Counted from the first letter of the stretch, positions 33,820 through 42,680 are shown. The stretch: 64,000 bases of DNA from Alkalilacustris brevis (GCF_003350345.1 NZ_QNVJ01000020.1:1-64000); one strand, 5' to 3'. Numbers and translations are program-made. Notes: generated by a model not told the origin, from the sequence alone.

Positions 33820-35057
33820 ACCTCGTCGGGGCGTTGCAAGCCCAGCTTCTGCATCTTTTCCCAAAGCGTGGTGCGGCCAACACCGAGAAGCCTTGCCGCG
33901 GCGCTCATGCTGCCGGCGCAGCGGTTGAGCGCGCGCTGAATCTGCAGGCGCTCGGCCGCTTCGCGCGCCTCGGCCAGGGTGGGGAAGGCGGCTGCCGCGG
34001 CAGCTTGCGCCTCGGGGAAGATATCGGCGGGCATGATCATCTCGCCCTGCGCCAGCGCCATGGCCTGCGCCAGCCGGGCACGGATTTCACGCCCGTTGCC
34101 GCGCCAGTCGTGGCGCAGGACCAACGCCTCGGCCTGCGCGGAAATTCCCTTGAGCGGTGTCGCCCTGCGACGGTTCATGCCGTCGAACATTCGCGCCATC
34201 ATCCACAGCGCGTCCTCGGGCCGGTTGCGCAGCGGCGGGATGGACAGGGTCAACGGGCTCAAGTGAAAATAGAGGTCCGGCCGAAGCTTTTCGCGCGCGT
34301 CATCGCCGTCGGTGGCCACCACGCGCGGCCCATCGCCGCCCGCTTCCCAGATCGCGGCAAGCAGTTTTGCCTGCACCGCCTCGCGCGCCTCGCCGATGCG
34401 TTCGATCAGCACGATACCGTCGCCGGCCTGCTGCCAGGCCGCGCCAAGGCCAAAGAGCCGCGCCTCGTGCTCGCCGGCCTCGATTCGCGACAGGTCGAGC
34501 GTGACAAGCGGTGCGGCTGAGCGATCCGAGCGCGCATGCAGCCGCTCGGCGGCCGCCCGTTTGCCAGTGCCGCTTTCGCCCAGGATCAGCACCGGACCTT
34601 CCTGCGCGGCAAGGCGGGCGATCATCTCCTCGATCTGGCGCGCCTGCTTCGAGGGGCCAAACAGCGGCCCGTCGCTTTCGAACCCCGGCGCGATCAGCAG
34701 CGAAAGCCGCTCGAGCATCTGGCCCATGTCGAAGGGTTTTGTCAGGTAATCTGCGCCCCCCGAGCGCAGCAGCCGCACCGCCTGGTCGGCGCTGGCCTGC
34801 CCGGTCATGAACATGAAGGGCGGCGGCACCGTGGTCTCGGAGAGTTTCAGGAAAAGATCCTCGCCCGATCCGTCGCCCAGCCGGATATCACAGATCACCG
34901 CATCGAAAGGGCGATGCGGGGTGCGCAGCCCGCCCAGCGCGCGGTGAAAGCTCTTGAACCAGACCACGCGCGCCCCTTCGAGCCGCAGCCGCTGTTCCAG
35001 CGAGCCGCCCATGATCTCGTCATCTTCGACGAGCGCGATGTGACGCCCCTCAAGCAT
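33789..35057 (-). CDS. arxR: NtrC-type response regulator of the arx system (ArxR), degenerate AAA+ domain
   Basis: This 422-residue regulator has a receiver domain with phospho-acceptor D57 (VICDIRL) and K107 (LTKPF). An AAA+ domain follows, then a C-terminal Fis helix-turn-helix (GSMSAAARLLGVGRTTLWEKM). Walker A is intact (GESGTGK, 160-166). The GAFTGA loop that contacts sigma-54 is missing: LFG at 201-203 runs directly into GAAWQQAGDG. Walker B reads IVLIER in place of LFLDE, so the aspartate is lost. PPLRNRPED is present. The ATG at 35057, with AAGGGGGG ahead, overlaps arxS by 8 bases; an ATG at 35072 lacks a ribosome site. Confidence 0.85.
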   Translation of the reverse strand: MLEGRHIALVEDDEIMGGSLEQRLRLEGARVVWFKSFHRALGGLRTPHRPFDAVICDIRLGDGSGEDLFLKLSETTVPPPFMFMTGQASADQAVRLLRSGGADYLTKPFDMGQMLERLSLLIAPGFESDGPLFGPSKQARQIEEMIARLAAQEGPVLILGESGTGKRAAAERLHARSDRSAAPLVTLDLSRIEAGEHEARLFGLGAAWQQAGDGIVLIERIGEAREAVQAKLLAAIWEAGGDGPRVVATDGDDAREKLRPDLYFHLSPLTLSIPPLRNRPEDALWMMARMFDGMNRRRATPLKGISAQAEALVLRHDWRGNGREIRARLAQAMALAQGEMIMPADIFPEAQAAAAAAFPTLAEAREAAERLQIQRALNRCAGSMSAAARLLGVGRTTLWEKMQKLGLQRPDEVVRKSEQGPD

Positions 35058-36477
35058 CGCGCCCCCCTTCATGTGCCAACGGCAACTGCACGCGGATTTC
35101 GTTCAACCCCTCGGGCGACGACCCGAGGCTGATTTGCCCGCCCATACCCTGCACCAGCTCGCGCACAAGCCGCAGGCCGACGCCGCCGCCGGGCTCGACC
35201 GGGGCATCCGACAGTAGCCTTGCGCGCAGGGGGCCGGGCAGACCCGGCCCGCTGTCCTGAATGCCCAGCATGATCGTATCGGCCTCATGCGCGACACGGA
35301 GACCGATCTTGCCGCCGTATCCGGCCGCCGCGCTGGCGTTAAGCAGCAGGTTGAGCGCGATCTGGCGCACCGGGCCTGCGGGCACCCCGTCCATGCCGCC
35401 CCCGGGCAGGGAAACCTGCCAGTGCAGTTCCTGCCCCCGCCGCTCGGCCTCGGGGCGGATCAGCAGGTTCAGATCCTCGAAATCCGAGCGTGAAAGCGCC
35501 CGGACCTCGGGGGCCGCGCGATGCGTATCAAGGGTTGCGCGCACCACATCGCGCATGTGCCGCAAACCGCGATCCAGAAGATCGGCCGAGCTTTTGACCA
35601 CATCGGTTCGGTCCGGATAGGTGCGCAGGGTATCCACGGTGTTCAGCAGCCCGCCCAGCGGATTGTTGACCTCGTGCGCCAACGTGCCCGCCAAACGTCC
35701 GAGGCTGACGAAGCGCTCTCGATCAGCCATCCGCTTTGCCGTCAGGTTGCGTTCCTCAACGGCGTGGACCAGTCGGTTGTAGTTATCGTAAAGCCGGGCG
35801 ATTTCCGGGTTGCCCCGGGGTATGGTTTCTTCCGATATGGGCTGCAGTGCGTCTGTGCCGTGACCCATCGCGTCAGTCAGGCGCGCAACCGGACGCAGGA
35901 CGTGACGGATCGCGAGGAACCCGACCAGCGCGGCGATGATCGTGGCCAGCGCATTGCCGATCACCAGGAACGCAACCGTTCGCTCGCGTTCGGCGACAAA
36001 GCCTGTGGTGTCGAAGTCTATGATCAGTCTGCCAAGCGTGCGCCCCTGATGATGCAGAACTTTCGACAGCGAAACCGTGCCATCGGACAGGTCGTAATGT
36101 GGCGCCGTGACCGGGGTTGCCTCCGCGATCATCTCGACCCGCTGCGCGCCGAGCGGATGAATCTCGGGCTCTGACGAGACGATGCTCCGTCCCAGCGGAT
36201 CGACCAATGTCGCGCGCACAGGGCGCAGGGAACCTTCGCGATGCGTTACACGGTCCAGGAGGTCGAACATCTCCCAGATGTCATCGCGCACAACGAAGGG
36301 GCCGATCGTCGCCTCGACTCCGGCGAATTCCAGCGCTGCCATCTCGCGCAGGTGGCGTTCCTGCGTGGCCACGAGTGTTCGCAGCACCAGTTGCGAAGCC
36401 AATGCGCCGAAGAGCACCAGCAGCCCTGCCGCCAGAAGCGGGCCCTTGACCATGACCGGCAGATGAGGGGCGCGCAC
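35050..36477 (-). CDS. arxS: Sensor histidine kinase of the arx system (ArxS)
   Basis: This 475-residue kinase has two membrane helices (about 11-33 and 167-190) around a 130-residue periplasmic sensor. A HAMP-like linker follows (RHVLRPVARLTDAM), then the phospho-acceptor H268 in GTLAHEVNNPLGGLL. The ATPase region has N-box NLLLNASAA, DSGPGLP and GGGVGLRLVRELV. It probably reads arsenite through the periplasmic protein ArxX, encoded 4 bases upstream, and phosphorylates ArxR, with which it overlaps. This parallels AioX-AioS-AioR. Confidence 0.88.
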   Translation of the reverse strand: MRAPHLPVMVKGPLLAAGLLVLFGALASQLVLRTLVATQERHLREMAALEFAGVEATIGPFVVRDDIWEMFDLLDRVTHREGSLRPVRATLVDPLGRSIVSSEPEIHPLGAQRVEMIAEATPVTAPHYDLSDGTVSLSKVLHHQGRTLGRLIIDFDTTGFVAERERTVAFLVIGNALATIIAALVGFLAIRHVLRPVARLTDAMGHGTDALQPISEETIPRGNPEIARLYDNYNRLVHAVEERNLTAKRMADRERFVSLGRLAGTLAHEVNNPLGGLLNTVDTLRTYPDRTDVVKSSADLLDRGLRHMRDVVRATLDTHRAAPEVRALSRSDFEDLNLLIRPEAERRGQELHWQVSLPGGGMDGVPAGPVRQIALNLLLNASAAAGYGGKIGLRVAHEADTIMLGIQDSGPGLPGPLRARLLSDAPVEPGGGVGLRLVRELVQGMGGQISLGSSPEGLNEIRVQLPLAHEGGRDA

Positions 36478-36481
36478 CGGC

Positions 36482-37360
36482 TCAGCCCCGTTCCGCGACG
36501 ATCTTCATGCGCGCCGCAATCCGGTCGAAACTCTGCGCCTCGGGCGGGACGAACCCGTCGAGTTGCAGCATCTCCAGCGCCCGCCGCCCGGCATCGGTTC
36601 GGAGCATGGCTTCGAGCGCGACCCAAAGCCTGCGGCTCTGCGCTGTCTCGAAGGCTTCGCGCGTCACGGCAATCGGTGGAAAGCCAAAATCCTCGGATTC
36701 CCACACGATGCGGGTCTGTTCGACAAGTTCGGGTTCGGTGCGACGCATGGCGTCCCAGACATAGCCATCGACGCTACCCGATTGCGCCAGCCCCCGCGCA
36801 ACGGCCCGCACCACGTTGCGATGGCCATAGGTAAAGAAGCTTCGCGCGAAAAAATCCTCGGGGCGCTGCTGGCGCAACAGCAGCTCAGACAGGGTGACCA
36901 GATGGCCCGAATTCGAGTCGGGGTCGGAATAGGCGTGAATATCGCCGCGCAGATCGGCCAGGTCGTGCACTGTGCGCCGCGCTGCGGTGATGATCCTGGC
37001 CTGATAGTGCGGCGCGCCCTGCCAGAGTGGCAGGGCAAGTGCCGCCAGGCGATCGAGGTTTTGCAACAGGGGATAGCCGCACAGCCAGGCTGCATCGATC
37101 TTGCCCATGAGCAGGAGGGCCGTGACTTCCTGATAGGTGCGCCGTTGAACGAAAACGATTGGCTGGCGCATCTCGGCGCTCAGATGACTGCGCAGATACT
37201 CAAGGAGCTGCCAGTCATTATCGAGAAAGACCGGGGTCAGGCCGAAGCGGAACGCCGCGGGCTGAGCGCGCAAGAGCGAGGGCGCGGCCAGCACCGTTGC
37301 CGCAGCACCCGCCAGAAGCGTTCGTCTCTGCAGCTGCATCACGTCCTTTCGGGGGCTCAT
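36482..37360 (-). CDS. arxX: Periplasmic PhnD-like arsenite sensor (ArxX/AioX family)
   Basis: This 292-residue periplasmic binding protein of the phosphate/phosphonate (PhnD) fold has a Tat-like signal QRRTLLAGAA and cleavage near LRAQ. The mature part starts FRFGLTPVFLDNDWQLLEYL. It has a single cysteine, C94 in DAAWLCGYPL; in Agrobacterium AioX one cysteine (C108) is required to sense arsenite. No ABC permease or ATPase is adjacent, which fits sensing over import. It overlaps the ArsR2 gene by 4 bases. An ATG at 37339 is an alternative start. AioX-like function is inferred from the kinase/regulator neighbours. Confidence 0.82.
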   Translation of the reverse strand: MSPRKDVMQLQRRTLLAGAAATVLAAPSLLRAQPAAFRFGLTPVFLDNDWQLLEYLRSHLSAEMRQPIVFVQRRTYQEVTALLLMGKIDAAWLCGYPLLQNLDRLAALALPLWQGAPHYQARIITAARRTVHDLADLRGDIHAYSDPDSNSGHLVTLSELLLRQQRPEDFFARSFFTYGHRNVVRAVARGLAQSGSVDGYVWDAMRRTEPELVEQTRIVWESEDFGFPPIAVTREAFETAQSRRLWVALEAMLRTDAGRRALEMLQLDGFVPPEAQSFDRIAARMKIVAERG

Positions 37361-37647
37361 CCGGCAAGTCCTTCCTTTGCAACATGGGCGGGCATCACCG
37401 CATCAGGCATGGCACGACGTTGCGGCGACAGCGCCGGATCGAGCCGGTAGCGCAGCCTGCGCGCATCGCGCCGGTCGTTCACAAACCCCGCGGCCTTGCG
37501 TGCCTGCATGTGACGTGACCTTTGGCATTGCAAGGCCTCCAGCCGCACCATCAGTTCGCACAGGCAGTGCGCGCCGCCGTCCCACAGCAGGCGCGTGGCA
37601 GCAAGACGCATCGGCTCAGCCATGGCGGAAAGGATTTCGCGCAGCAT
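37357..37647 (-). CDS. Short ArsR-family repressor, first gene of the arxXSR unit
   Basis: This 96-residue protein has the winged-helix pattern of ArsR/SmtB: LSAMAEPMRLAATRLL, then CLCELMVRLEALQCQRSRHMQARKAAGFVNDRRDARRLRYRL. Cys28 and Cys30 (CLC) occupy the arsenite-binding helix and Cys41 lies in the recognition helix. The ATG at 37647 is chosen because the fold begins there and the FNR-like promoter lies just upstream. It overlaps arxX by 4 bases. The helix-turn-helix has some unusual residues (QCQRSRHMQ in place of SQPTVSRHL), so DNA binding needs confirmation. Confidence 0.75.
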   Translation of the reverse strand: MLREILSAMAEPMRLAATRLLWDGGAHCLCELMVRLEALQCQRSRHMQARKAAGFVNDRRDARRLRYRLDPALSPQRRAMPDAVMPAHVAKEGLAG

Positions 37648-37679
37648 CGCATGACTTCCATCGCATATGCTTTGCACCG

Positions 37680-37721
37680 CATATATCGGCAGCCCGCGCC
37701 TTGCACATTGACCTGCGTCAA
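37680..37721 (-). promoter_or_regulatory. FNR-type class II promoter before arsR2-arxXSR
   Basis: TTGACCTGCGTCAA (37708-37721) is a perfect dyad TTGAC-N4-GTCAA, close to FnrL boxes of Rhodobacter. On the minus strand TATATG (37685-37680) lies 32 bases centre-to-centre downstream, exactly the spacing of a class II FNR site at -41.5 to a -10 box. The ATG of arsR2 is about 25 bases beyond the predicted start. Confidence 0.65.
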
Positions 37722-37796
37722 GCCGCGCGGGCCAGCCCCTTGGCCATCTGGCTGCGCGCAGAGTTGGCGACACAGGCAAACAGGATACGCATGGGC

Positions 37797-38660
37797 TCAA
37801 CCCTTGTCATCGCGCAGGGGCACCACGAGCACAGGGCGGCGCGCGATTTCGCAGAGATTGGCGGCGGTGGAACCGGTCGCGATACTTTGCACCCAGCCCT
37901 GCCCGTGCTTGCCCACCACGATCAGATCGGCGTGGCGCCGGGCGGCGGCGTGCGCGATTTCTGCCGATGGCTTGCCCTCGGCCAGATGCACCTCGGCCTT
38001 GCCCCCGGCAGCGGCGATCTCATGCGCGATGTTGTCGAGCGCGGCGCGCGCCATCACACGCCAGCGCGTGTAACGTTCAGCCTCGTCCGGGCTGATGACA
38101 TGCACCAGATCGACGACGCCCGCATGGGGGGCCAGCCTGGCCGCTGCCATCTCCGCGGCCTGCGCCTGCGGCGAGAAATCGGTAGCCAGCAAGAGCCGCC
38201 GCAACCCGGCGTGACAGGTTCGCTCGCAGGCCGCGTCGTCGTCCTTGCCGGTGGCCTCGATCCATTCCAGCCGCACCGGCAGGCGGCTCAGCCGGATCAC
38301 CTCGCGCGCGACCGATCCGAGGAAGAGCCCGCGGATCATGTTCTGCCCGCGCGAGCCGATCACGATCAGATCGGCACCATGTTCACTGGCGGCTTTCAGG
38401 ATGTCTTTCGCCGCGTCGCCAGCGGCGCGGATGTCGATCTCGACATCCAGCCCAGCTTCGCGCAGCGGTGCGGCCCGGTCTGACAGCCAGCCTTCCAGTG
38501 CATCCCGATTGCCGTATTCCGCCCCCTGACCATAGCCCAGTTGGACAACATGGGTCAGGATCAGGCGGGCGACACCCATCTCGCGCAGATCGGCCAGACA
38601 GTCGAGCAGCGGCCCCTGAGCAGCGGAATGGTCAAGGGCGATGAGAGCTGTGCGAAACAT
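37797..38660 (-). CDS. Tandem universal stress protein (UspA family)
   Basis: This 287-residue protein has two Usp domains. The first starts [16 protein letters not shown] and has the nucleotide motif GADLIVIGSRGQNMIRGLFLGSVAREVI (G-2x-G-9x-G). The second starts LRRLLLATDFSPQAQAAE and has HADLIVVGKHGQGWVQSIATGSTAANL. Both can bind ATP in principle. The start overlaps the acr3 stop by one base (TGATG), so it is co-translated with the arsenite pump. A Usp gene in arsenic clusters is known, but its role is not. Confidence 0.88.
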   Translation of the reverse strand: MFRTALIALDHSAAQGPLLDCLADLREMGVARLILTHVVQLGYGQGAEYGNRDALEGWLSDRAAPLREAGLDVEIDIRAAGDAAKDILKAASEHGADLIVIGSRGQNMIRGLFLGSVAREVIRLSRLPVRLEWIEATGKDDDAACERTCHAGLRRLLLATDFSPQAQAAEMAAARLAPHAGVVDLVHVISPDEAERYTRWRVMARAALDNIAHEIAAAGGKAEVHLAEGKPSAEIAHAAARRHADLIVVGKHGQGWVQSIATGSTAANLCEIARRPVLVVPLRDDKG

Positions 38661-39736
38661 CAGTTCTGTTCCTTCCTGCGGGGGGCGCGGATCGGGGTTT
38701 CCTCGGCCGGGAACCAGTGGCGCGTGCGATTGGCGAACCACACGAGGCTCAGCATCACCGGCACCTCGACCAGCACACCGACCACGGTGACCAGCGCGGC
38801 GATCGAGTTCAGCCCGAACAGACCGATGGCCACAGCCACGGCCAGTTCGAAGAAGTTCGAGGTGCCGATCATCGCGCAGGGGGCGGCAACATTATGCGGT
38901 ACGCGCCAGGCTTTCGCGGCCCAATAGGCCACGGCGAACATGCCGTAGGACTGGATCAAGAGCGGAATTGCGATGAGCAGGATGATCAGCGGACGGTCTA
39001 GGATCACCTCGCCCTGAAAGCCGAACAGCAGCACGACCGTCGCCAGCAACCCGATGATGGAGAAGGGTTTGACCCGAGCGGTAAAGGCGCCGACCGCCGC
39101 CTCACCCTGGGCCACATTGCGTACGCTGCGGGTCAGATAGAGCCGCGTGATAACGCCGGCCGTCAGCGGCACCACGATATAGAGCACGACTGACAGCACC
39201 AGCGTCTCCCATGGCACGGTGATGTCGGTCACGCCCAGCAGGAAGGCCACGATCGGCGCAAAAGCGAAGATCATGATCACATCATTGAGCGAGACCTGCA
39301 CCAGAGTGTAGTTGGGGTCGCCCCGGGTGAGTTGTGACCAGACAAATACCATCGCCGTGCAGGGGGCCGCCCCCAGCAGGATCATGCCGGCGATATACTG
39401 CCCCGCCGTGCCCGGCTCGATGAAGGGCGCAAAGACGAACTCAAAAAACAGAACGCCGAGCGCGGCCATGGTGAAGGGCTTGATCAGCCAATTCACCGTC
39501 AGCGTGATGATCAGCCCCTTGGGGCGCTCATGCACCCGCTTGAGCGAAGTGAAATCCACCCCCACCATCATCGGATAGACCATGAACCAGATCAGCACCG
39601 CGACCACGAAATTGATCGAGCCGTATTCAAGACTGGCAAGGAAATTCACCAGCGCGGGCGCGATCTGGCCCAATGCGAGGCCGGCGGCGATGGCCAAGGC
39701 TACCCAGATGGAAAGGTAACGTTCGAAAATGGGCAT
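38660..39736 (-). CDS. acr3: ACR3-family arsenite efflux permease
   Basis: This 358-residue membrane protein has about ten helices and belongs to the bile/arsenite permease superfamily. The ACR3 motif [17 protein letters not shown] holds C126, the conserved thiol needed for arsenite transport. [20 protein letters not shown] and [18 protein letters not shown] are further family motifs. It expels arsenite using the proton gradient. The ATG at 39736 follows AAAGGAAA; the open frame further upstream runs into arsR. It lies 88 bases after arsR and is probably de-repressed by arsenite. Confidence 0.93.
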   Translation of the reverse strand: MPIFERYLSIWVALAIAAGLALGQIAPALVNFLASLEYGSINFVVAVLIWFMVYPMMVGVDFTSLKRVHERPKGLIITLTVNWLIKPFTMAALGVLFFEFVFAPFIEPGTAGQYIAGMILLGAAPCTAMVFVWSQLTRGDPNYTLVQVSLNDVIMIFAFAPIVAFLLGVTDITVPWETLVLSVVLYIVVPLTAGVITRLYLTRSVRNVAQGEAAVGAFTARVKPFSIIGLLATVVLLFGFQGEVILDRPLIILLIAIPLLIQSYGMFAVAYWAAKAWRVPHNVAAPCAMIGTSNFFELAVAVAIGLFGLNSIAALVTVVGVLVEVPVMLSLVWFANRTRHWFPAEETPIRAPRRKEQN

Positions 39737-39824
39737 GGGGCTATTTCCTTTCAGGGGGTGCCAGGCCATGGGTGCGGGCCGATCCGATGCAAACGGCGCA
39801 GGCGCAGGAAACCGGCTCCCGGGG

Positions 39825-40205
39825 TCAATCCACTGCCGTCGCGGACTGGGCGCGTTGCGGAATGTAGCAAGCCTGGGGCTCGCCCCCGGACGTTCCTCGT
39901 GCCTCGATCCGCCCCAGGAGGGCATGGAGCGCCGCCAGCGCCGCCGGGTCGAGCGAATAGCAGATCCTCGGCCGCTCGATCCTGCCGACGACCAGCCCCG
40001 ACGCCTTGAGAATGCGCAGATGCTCCGAAACCGTCGATTGTGCCAGCCCCACCTCGTCCACGATATCGCCGCCGATACACTCCTGCCGCGACAGCAGAAA
40101 CAAGATGATCCGCACACGCGCCGGATGCGCGAGCGCCTTGGCGAGCGAGGCGATTCTCTCCGCGTCCACTGGCACCGAAGACCCGGCCATGACCTGACCT
40201 GACAT
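39825..40205 (-). CDS. arsR: ArsR-family arsenite-responsive repressor
   Basis: This 126-residue winged-helix repressor has [52 protein letters not shown] followed by the wing [10 protein letters not shown]. Cys43, Cys82 and Cys113 (the last near the C-terminus) may bind arsenite. The layout differs from the CVC type and is closer to Acidithiobacillus/Corynebacterium ArsR. The ATG at 40205 lies just downstream of an inverted-repeat promoter region. It is the first gene of arsR-acr3-usp. Confidence 0.9.
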   Translation of the reverse strand: MSGQVMAGSSVPVDAERIASLAKALAHPARVRIILFLLSRQECIGGDIVDEVGLAQSTVSEHLRILKASGLVVGRIERPRICYSLDPAALAALHALLGRIEARGTSGGEPQACYIPQRAQSATAVD

Positions 40206-40225
40206 GAGGCTTCCTTCCAGTCTTG

Positions 40226-40260
40226 TCGATCCGACGACATATATATCGCCGATCGACGAT
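40226..40260 (-). promoter_or_regulatory. Probable ArsR operator and promoter
   Basis: ATCGCCGATCGACGAT (40245-40260) is a 16-bp near-palindrome with only two mismatched positions. A TATATAT stretch (40240-40246) adjoins it as a possible -10, and a second partial dyad (GTCGATCCGAC) lies at 40225-40235. The block is 20-55 bases upstream of arsR, where an autoregulatory operator is expected. Confidence 0.55.
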
Positions 40261-40394
40261 ACAAGGGCGAACTGATGAACCGGGTTTCGCAGCACTCGCC
40301 AGCGCCATACCTTGGTTAGCTTGAATGATGTCGCTTGCCAAAGCTGCGCGCCGAAAAGCACGGCGGAGAGCGCGTCAAAAAATCGAAGCGCGCG

Positions 40395-41927
40395 CTACAG
40401 CGCCGCACCAATCCACACGCCGGCAGCCGTCAGTGCCGCGCCCAGCATCACCCAGCCCAGCGGCCGCAGCGCCCTGGCCGGCGCGGGCGCGGGCGGGGTG
40501 TCGTCAAACTGCTGTTGAAGCCGCCGCTCAAGCAGATCGGGCAGGCGCGGGCCGAAACGCGCCAGAACATGCGCCGTGCGCGACAGGTCGCGCAGCATCG
40601 CCCGCGGGCCCAGATTTTCGCGGATATAGGCCTCGACCACCGGCCCGGCGACCTGCCATATGTTGATCGACGGGTTGAGCGAGCGCGCGACCCCTTCGAC
40701 CACCACCATGGTGCGTTGCAGCAGGATAAGCTCGGTCCGGGTCTCCATCCCGAAACGTTCCGTTACCTCGAAAAGGTAACTCAGCAGCCGTGCCATCGAG
40801 ATGCGCGTGGCATCCATGTCGAAGATCGGCTCGCCGACCGAACGCAAGGCACGGGCAAATTCGTCGATATCGCGGTCTGCGGGCACATAGCCCGCCTCGA
40901 AATGCACCTCGGCCACGCGGCGATAATCCTTGCGGATGAAACCATAGAGGATCTCGGCATAGACGCGGCGGGTATATTCGTCGATCCGGCCCATGATGCC
41001 GAAATCGACCGCGAGGATGTCGCCATTCGCCGCGACCTTCAGGTTGCCCTGGTGCATGTCGGCGTGGAAATAACCGTCACGCAAGGCGTGACGCAGAAAA
41101 AGCTGCAAGACACGCTCGCCCAGCACACGCCGGTCATGCCCCGCGGCATCGAGCGCGGCATTGTCGCCCAGCGGCACGCCCTCGGCCCATCCCAACGTCA
41201 TCACGTTGCGCCCCGAAAGAAACCAGTGCGGCGCGGGCACCTGGAACCCTTCGTCCTCGCGCGTGTTGGCGGCGAATTCGGCCGCGGCGGCGGATTCGAG
41301 GCGCATGTCCAGCTCACCCATAACCACGCTTTCGAAATGCGCGATCACATCGGTGGGGCGCAGCCGGCGCGTGGCGGGCAACAAAAATTCGATCATTCCG
41401 GCGGCGAAATAGAAGGCATCAATATCCTTGCGGAAGGCCTGCATGATCCGTGGCCTCAACACCTTGACCGCCACCTCTTCGCCGGTGTCGGCCAAGCGTG
41501 CCTTGTGAACCTGCGCGATCGAGGCCGCCGCGATGGCATCGCTGAACTCGGAAAACAGCCGGTCGACGGGGATTTCGAACTCTTCCTCGATCATGCGGCG
41601 GGCGACATCGGTCGGGAAAGGCGGCAGCTGATCCTGCAATACGCGCAGCTGAACGGCGAGTTCGTCGCCCACCACGTCGGGGCGGGTGGAAAGGATCTGT
41701 CCGAACTTGATATAAGCCGGCCCCAGTGCGGTCAGCGCGCGCGTCGCCGGCGGCAGCGCCGGGTCGCCCTTGAGGCCGAGCCACTTGAACGGCCAGCCCA
41801 GCACCCTTGCGGCCAGGCGCAGATGCGGCGGGGCGCGCATGGCCTCGAGCACGACACGCATGGCGCCGGTGCGCTCGAACGTGGCACCCGTGCGGATAAG
41901 GCGCCAGATATTATGCGGCCCGCGCAC
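40395..41927 (-). CDS. ubiB: Ubiquinone biosynthesis kinase-like protein UbiB
   Basis: This 510-residue ABC1/ADCK-like protein is needed for ubiquinone synthesis, probably for access to lipid precursors. The invariant KxGQ motif is in AYIKFGQILSTRPD. SIAQVHKARLADTGEEVAVKVLRP holds the Ala-rich loop region, and DMHQGNLKVAANGDILAVDFGIMG the catalytic and metal-binding residues. A C-terminal membrane helix lies in the last 20 residues. The start codon directly follows the ubiE stop. Confidence 0.94.
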   Translation of the reverse strand: MRGPHNIWRLIRTGATFERTGAMRVVLEAMRAPPHLRLAARVLGWPFKWLGLKGDPALPPATRALTALGPAYIKFGQILSTRPDVVGDELAVQLRVLQDQLPPFPTDVARRMIEEEFEIPVDRLFSEFSDAIAAASIAQVHKARLADTGEEVAVKVLRPRIMQAFRKDIDAFYFAAGMIEFLLPATRRLRPTDVIAHFESVVMGELDMRLESAAAAEFAANTREDEGFQVPAPHWFLSGRNVMTLGWAEGVPLGDNAALDAAGHDRRVLGERVLQLFLRHALRDGYFHADMHQGNLKVAANGDILAVDFGIMGRIDEYTRRVYAEILYGFIRKDYRRVAEVHFEAGYVPADRDIDEFARALRSVGEPIFDMDATRISMARLLSYLFEVTERFGMETRTELILLQRTMVVVEGVARSLNPSINIWQVAGPVVEAYIRENLGPRAMLRDLSRTAHVLARFGPRLPDLLERRLQQQFDDTPPAPAPARALRPLGWVMLGAALTAAGVWIGAAL

Positions 41928-42680
41928 CTAGAGCTTCCAGCCCGAATGCAGCGCCGCGATTCCCATCGAGAGGTTGCGGTAGCGCACCTGTTCGAAACCT
42001 GCCTCACGGATCATGGTGGCAAAGCTTTCCTGATCGGGGAAGCGGCGGATCGATTCGACCAGGTACTGATAACTTTCCCGGTCGTTCGCCACCATCTGCC
42101 CCAACGCCGGGATCACGTTGAAGCTGTAGCGGTCATAGGCCCATTGCAGCGCCGGGTTGGGCAACTGGCTGAATTCCAGCACCATCAGCCGCCCGCCGTG
42201 GCGCAGCACACGGAAGGCCTCGCCCAATGCCTTTTCGATGCGGGTGACGTTCCTGATCCCGAACGAGATCGTGTAGACATCGAAAACCCCGTCGGGAAAG
42301 GGCAGCGCCATGGCATCGCCCACCACCCATTCCAGTCGGTCGGCCATATCCTCGGCCTCGGCCCGTTTGCGGCCCTCGACCAGCATCGACTCGGTCATGT
42401 CGAGCACCACGGCCTCGGCGCCCGGCGCGCGTTTGAGAAAGCGAAAGGCAATATCCCCCGTGCCCCCGGCGACATCCAGCAGCCGCTGCCCCGGCCGCGG
42501 CGCCAGCCAGTCCATCATCGCCTCTTTCCAGACGCGATGAACGCCGCCCGACATCAGGTCGTTCATCAGGTCATAACGCGACGCCACACGGGTGAAGACC
42601 CCGTGCACCATGCCGGCCTTTTCATCCTCGCCCACGGTCTGAAAACCGAAATGGGTGGTTCTGGCGCGATCGTCGGTCAT
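41928..42680 (-). CDS. ubiE: Ubiquinone/menaquinone C-methyltransferase UbiE
   Basis: This 250-residue SAM-dependent methyltransferase carries the family opener [20 protein letters not shown], motif [16 protein letters not shown], and the signature [21 protein letters not shown]. It methylates the quinone ring. ATG at 42680 begins the homologous region although the frame is open further upstream. It forms an operon with ubiB and is divergent from mutM. Confidence 0.95.
   Translation of the reverse strand: MTDDRARTTHFGFQTVGEDEKAGMVHGVFTRVASRYDLMNDLMSGGVHRVWKEAMMDWLAPRPGQRLLDVAGGTGDIAFRFLKRAPGAEAVVLDMTESMLVEGRKRAEAEDMADRLEWVVGDAMALPFPDGVFDVYTISFGIRNVTRIEKALGEAFRVLRHGGRLMVLEFSQLPNPALQWAYDRYSFNVIPALGQMVANDRESYQYLVESIRRFPDQESFATMIREAGFEQVRYRNLSMGIAALHSGWKL

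Noticed and set aside
36482-37360. Phosphonate ABC importer binding protein (PhnD)
   Set aside because: No permease or ATPase is adjacent. Coupling to a histidine kinase and response regulator and the single cysteine point to an AioX-like sensor.
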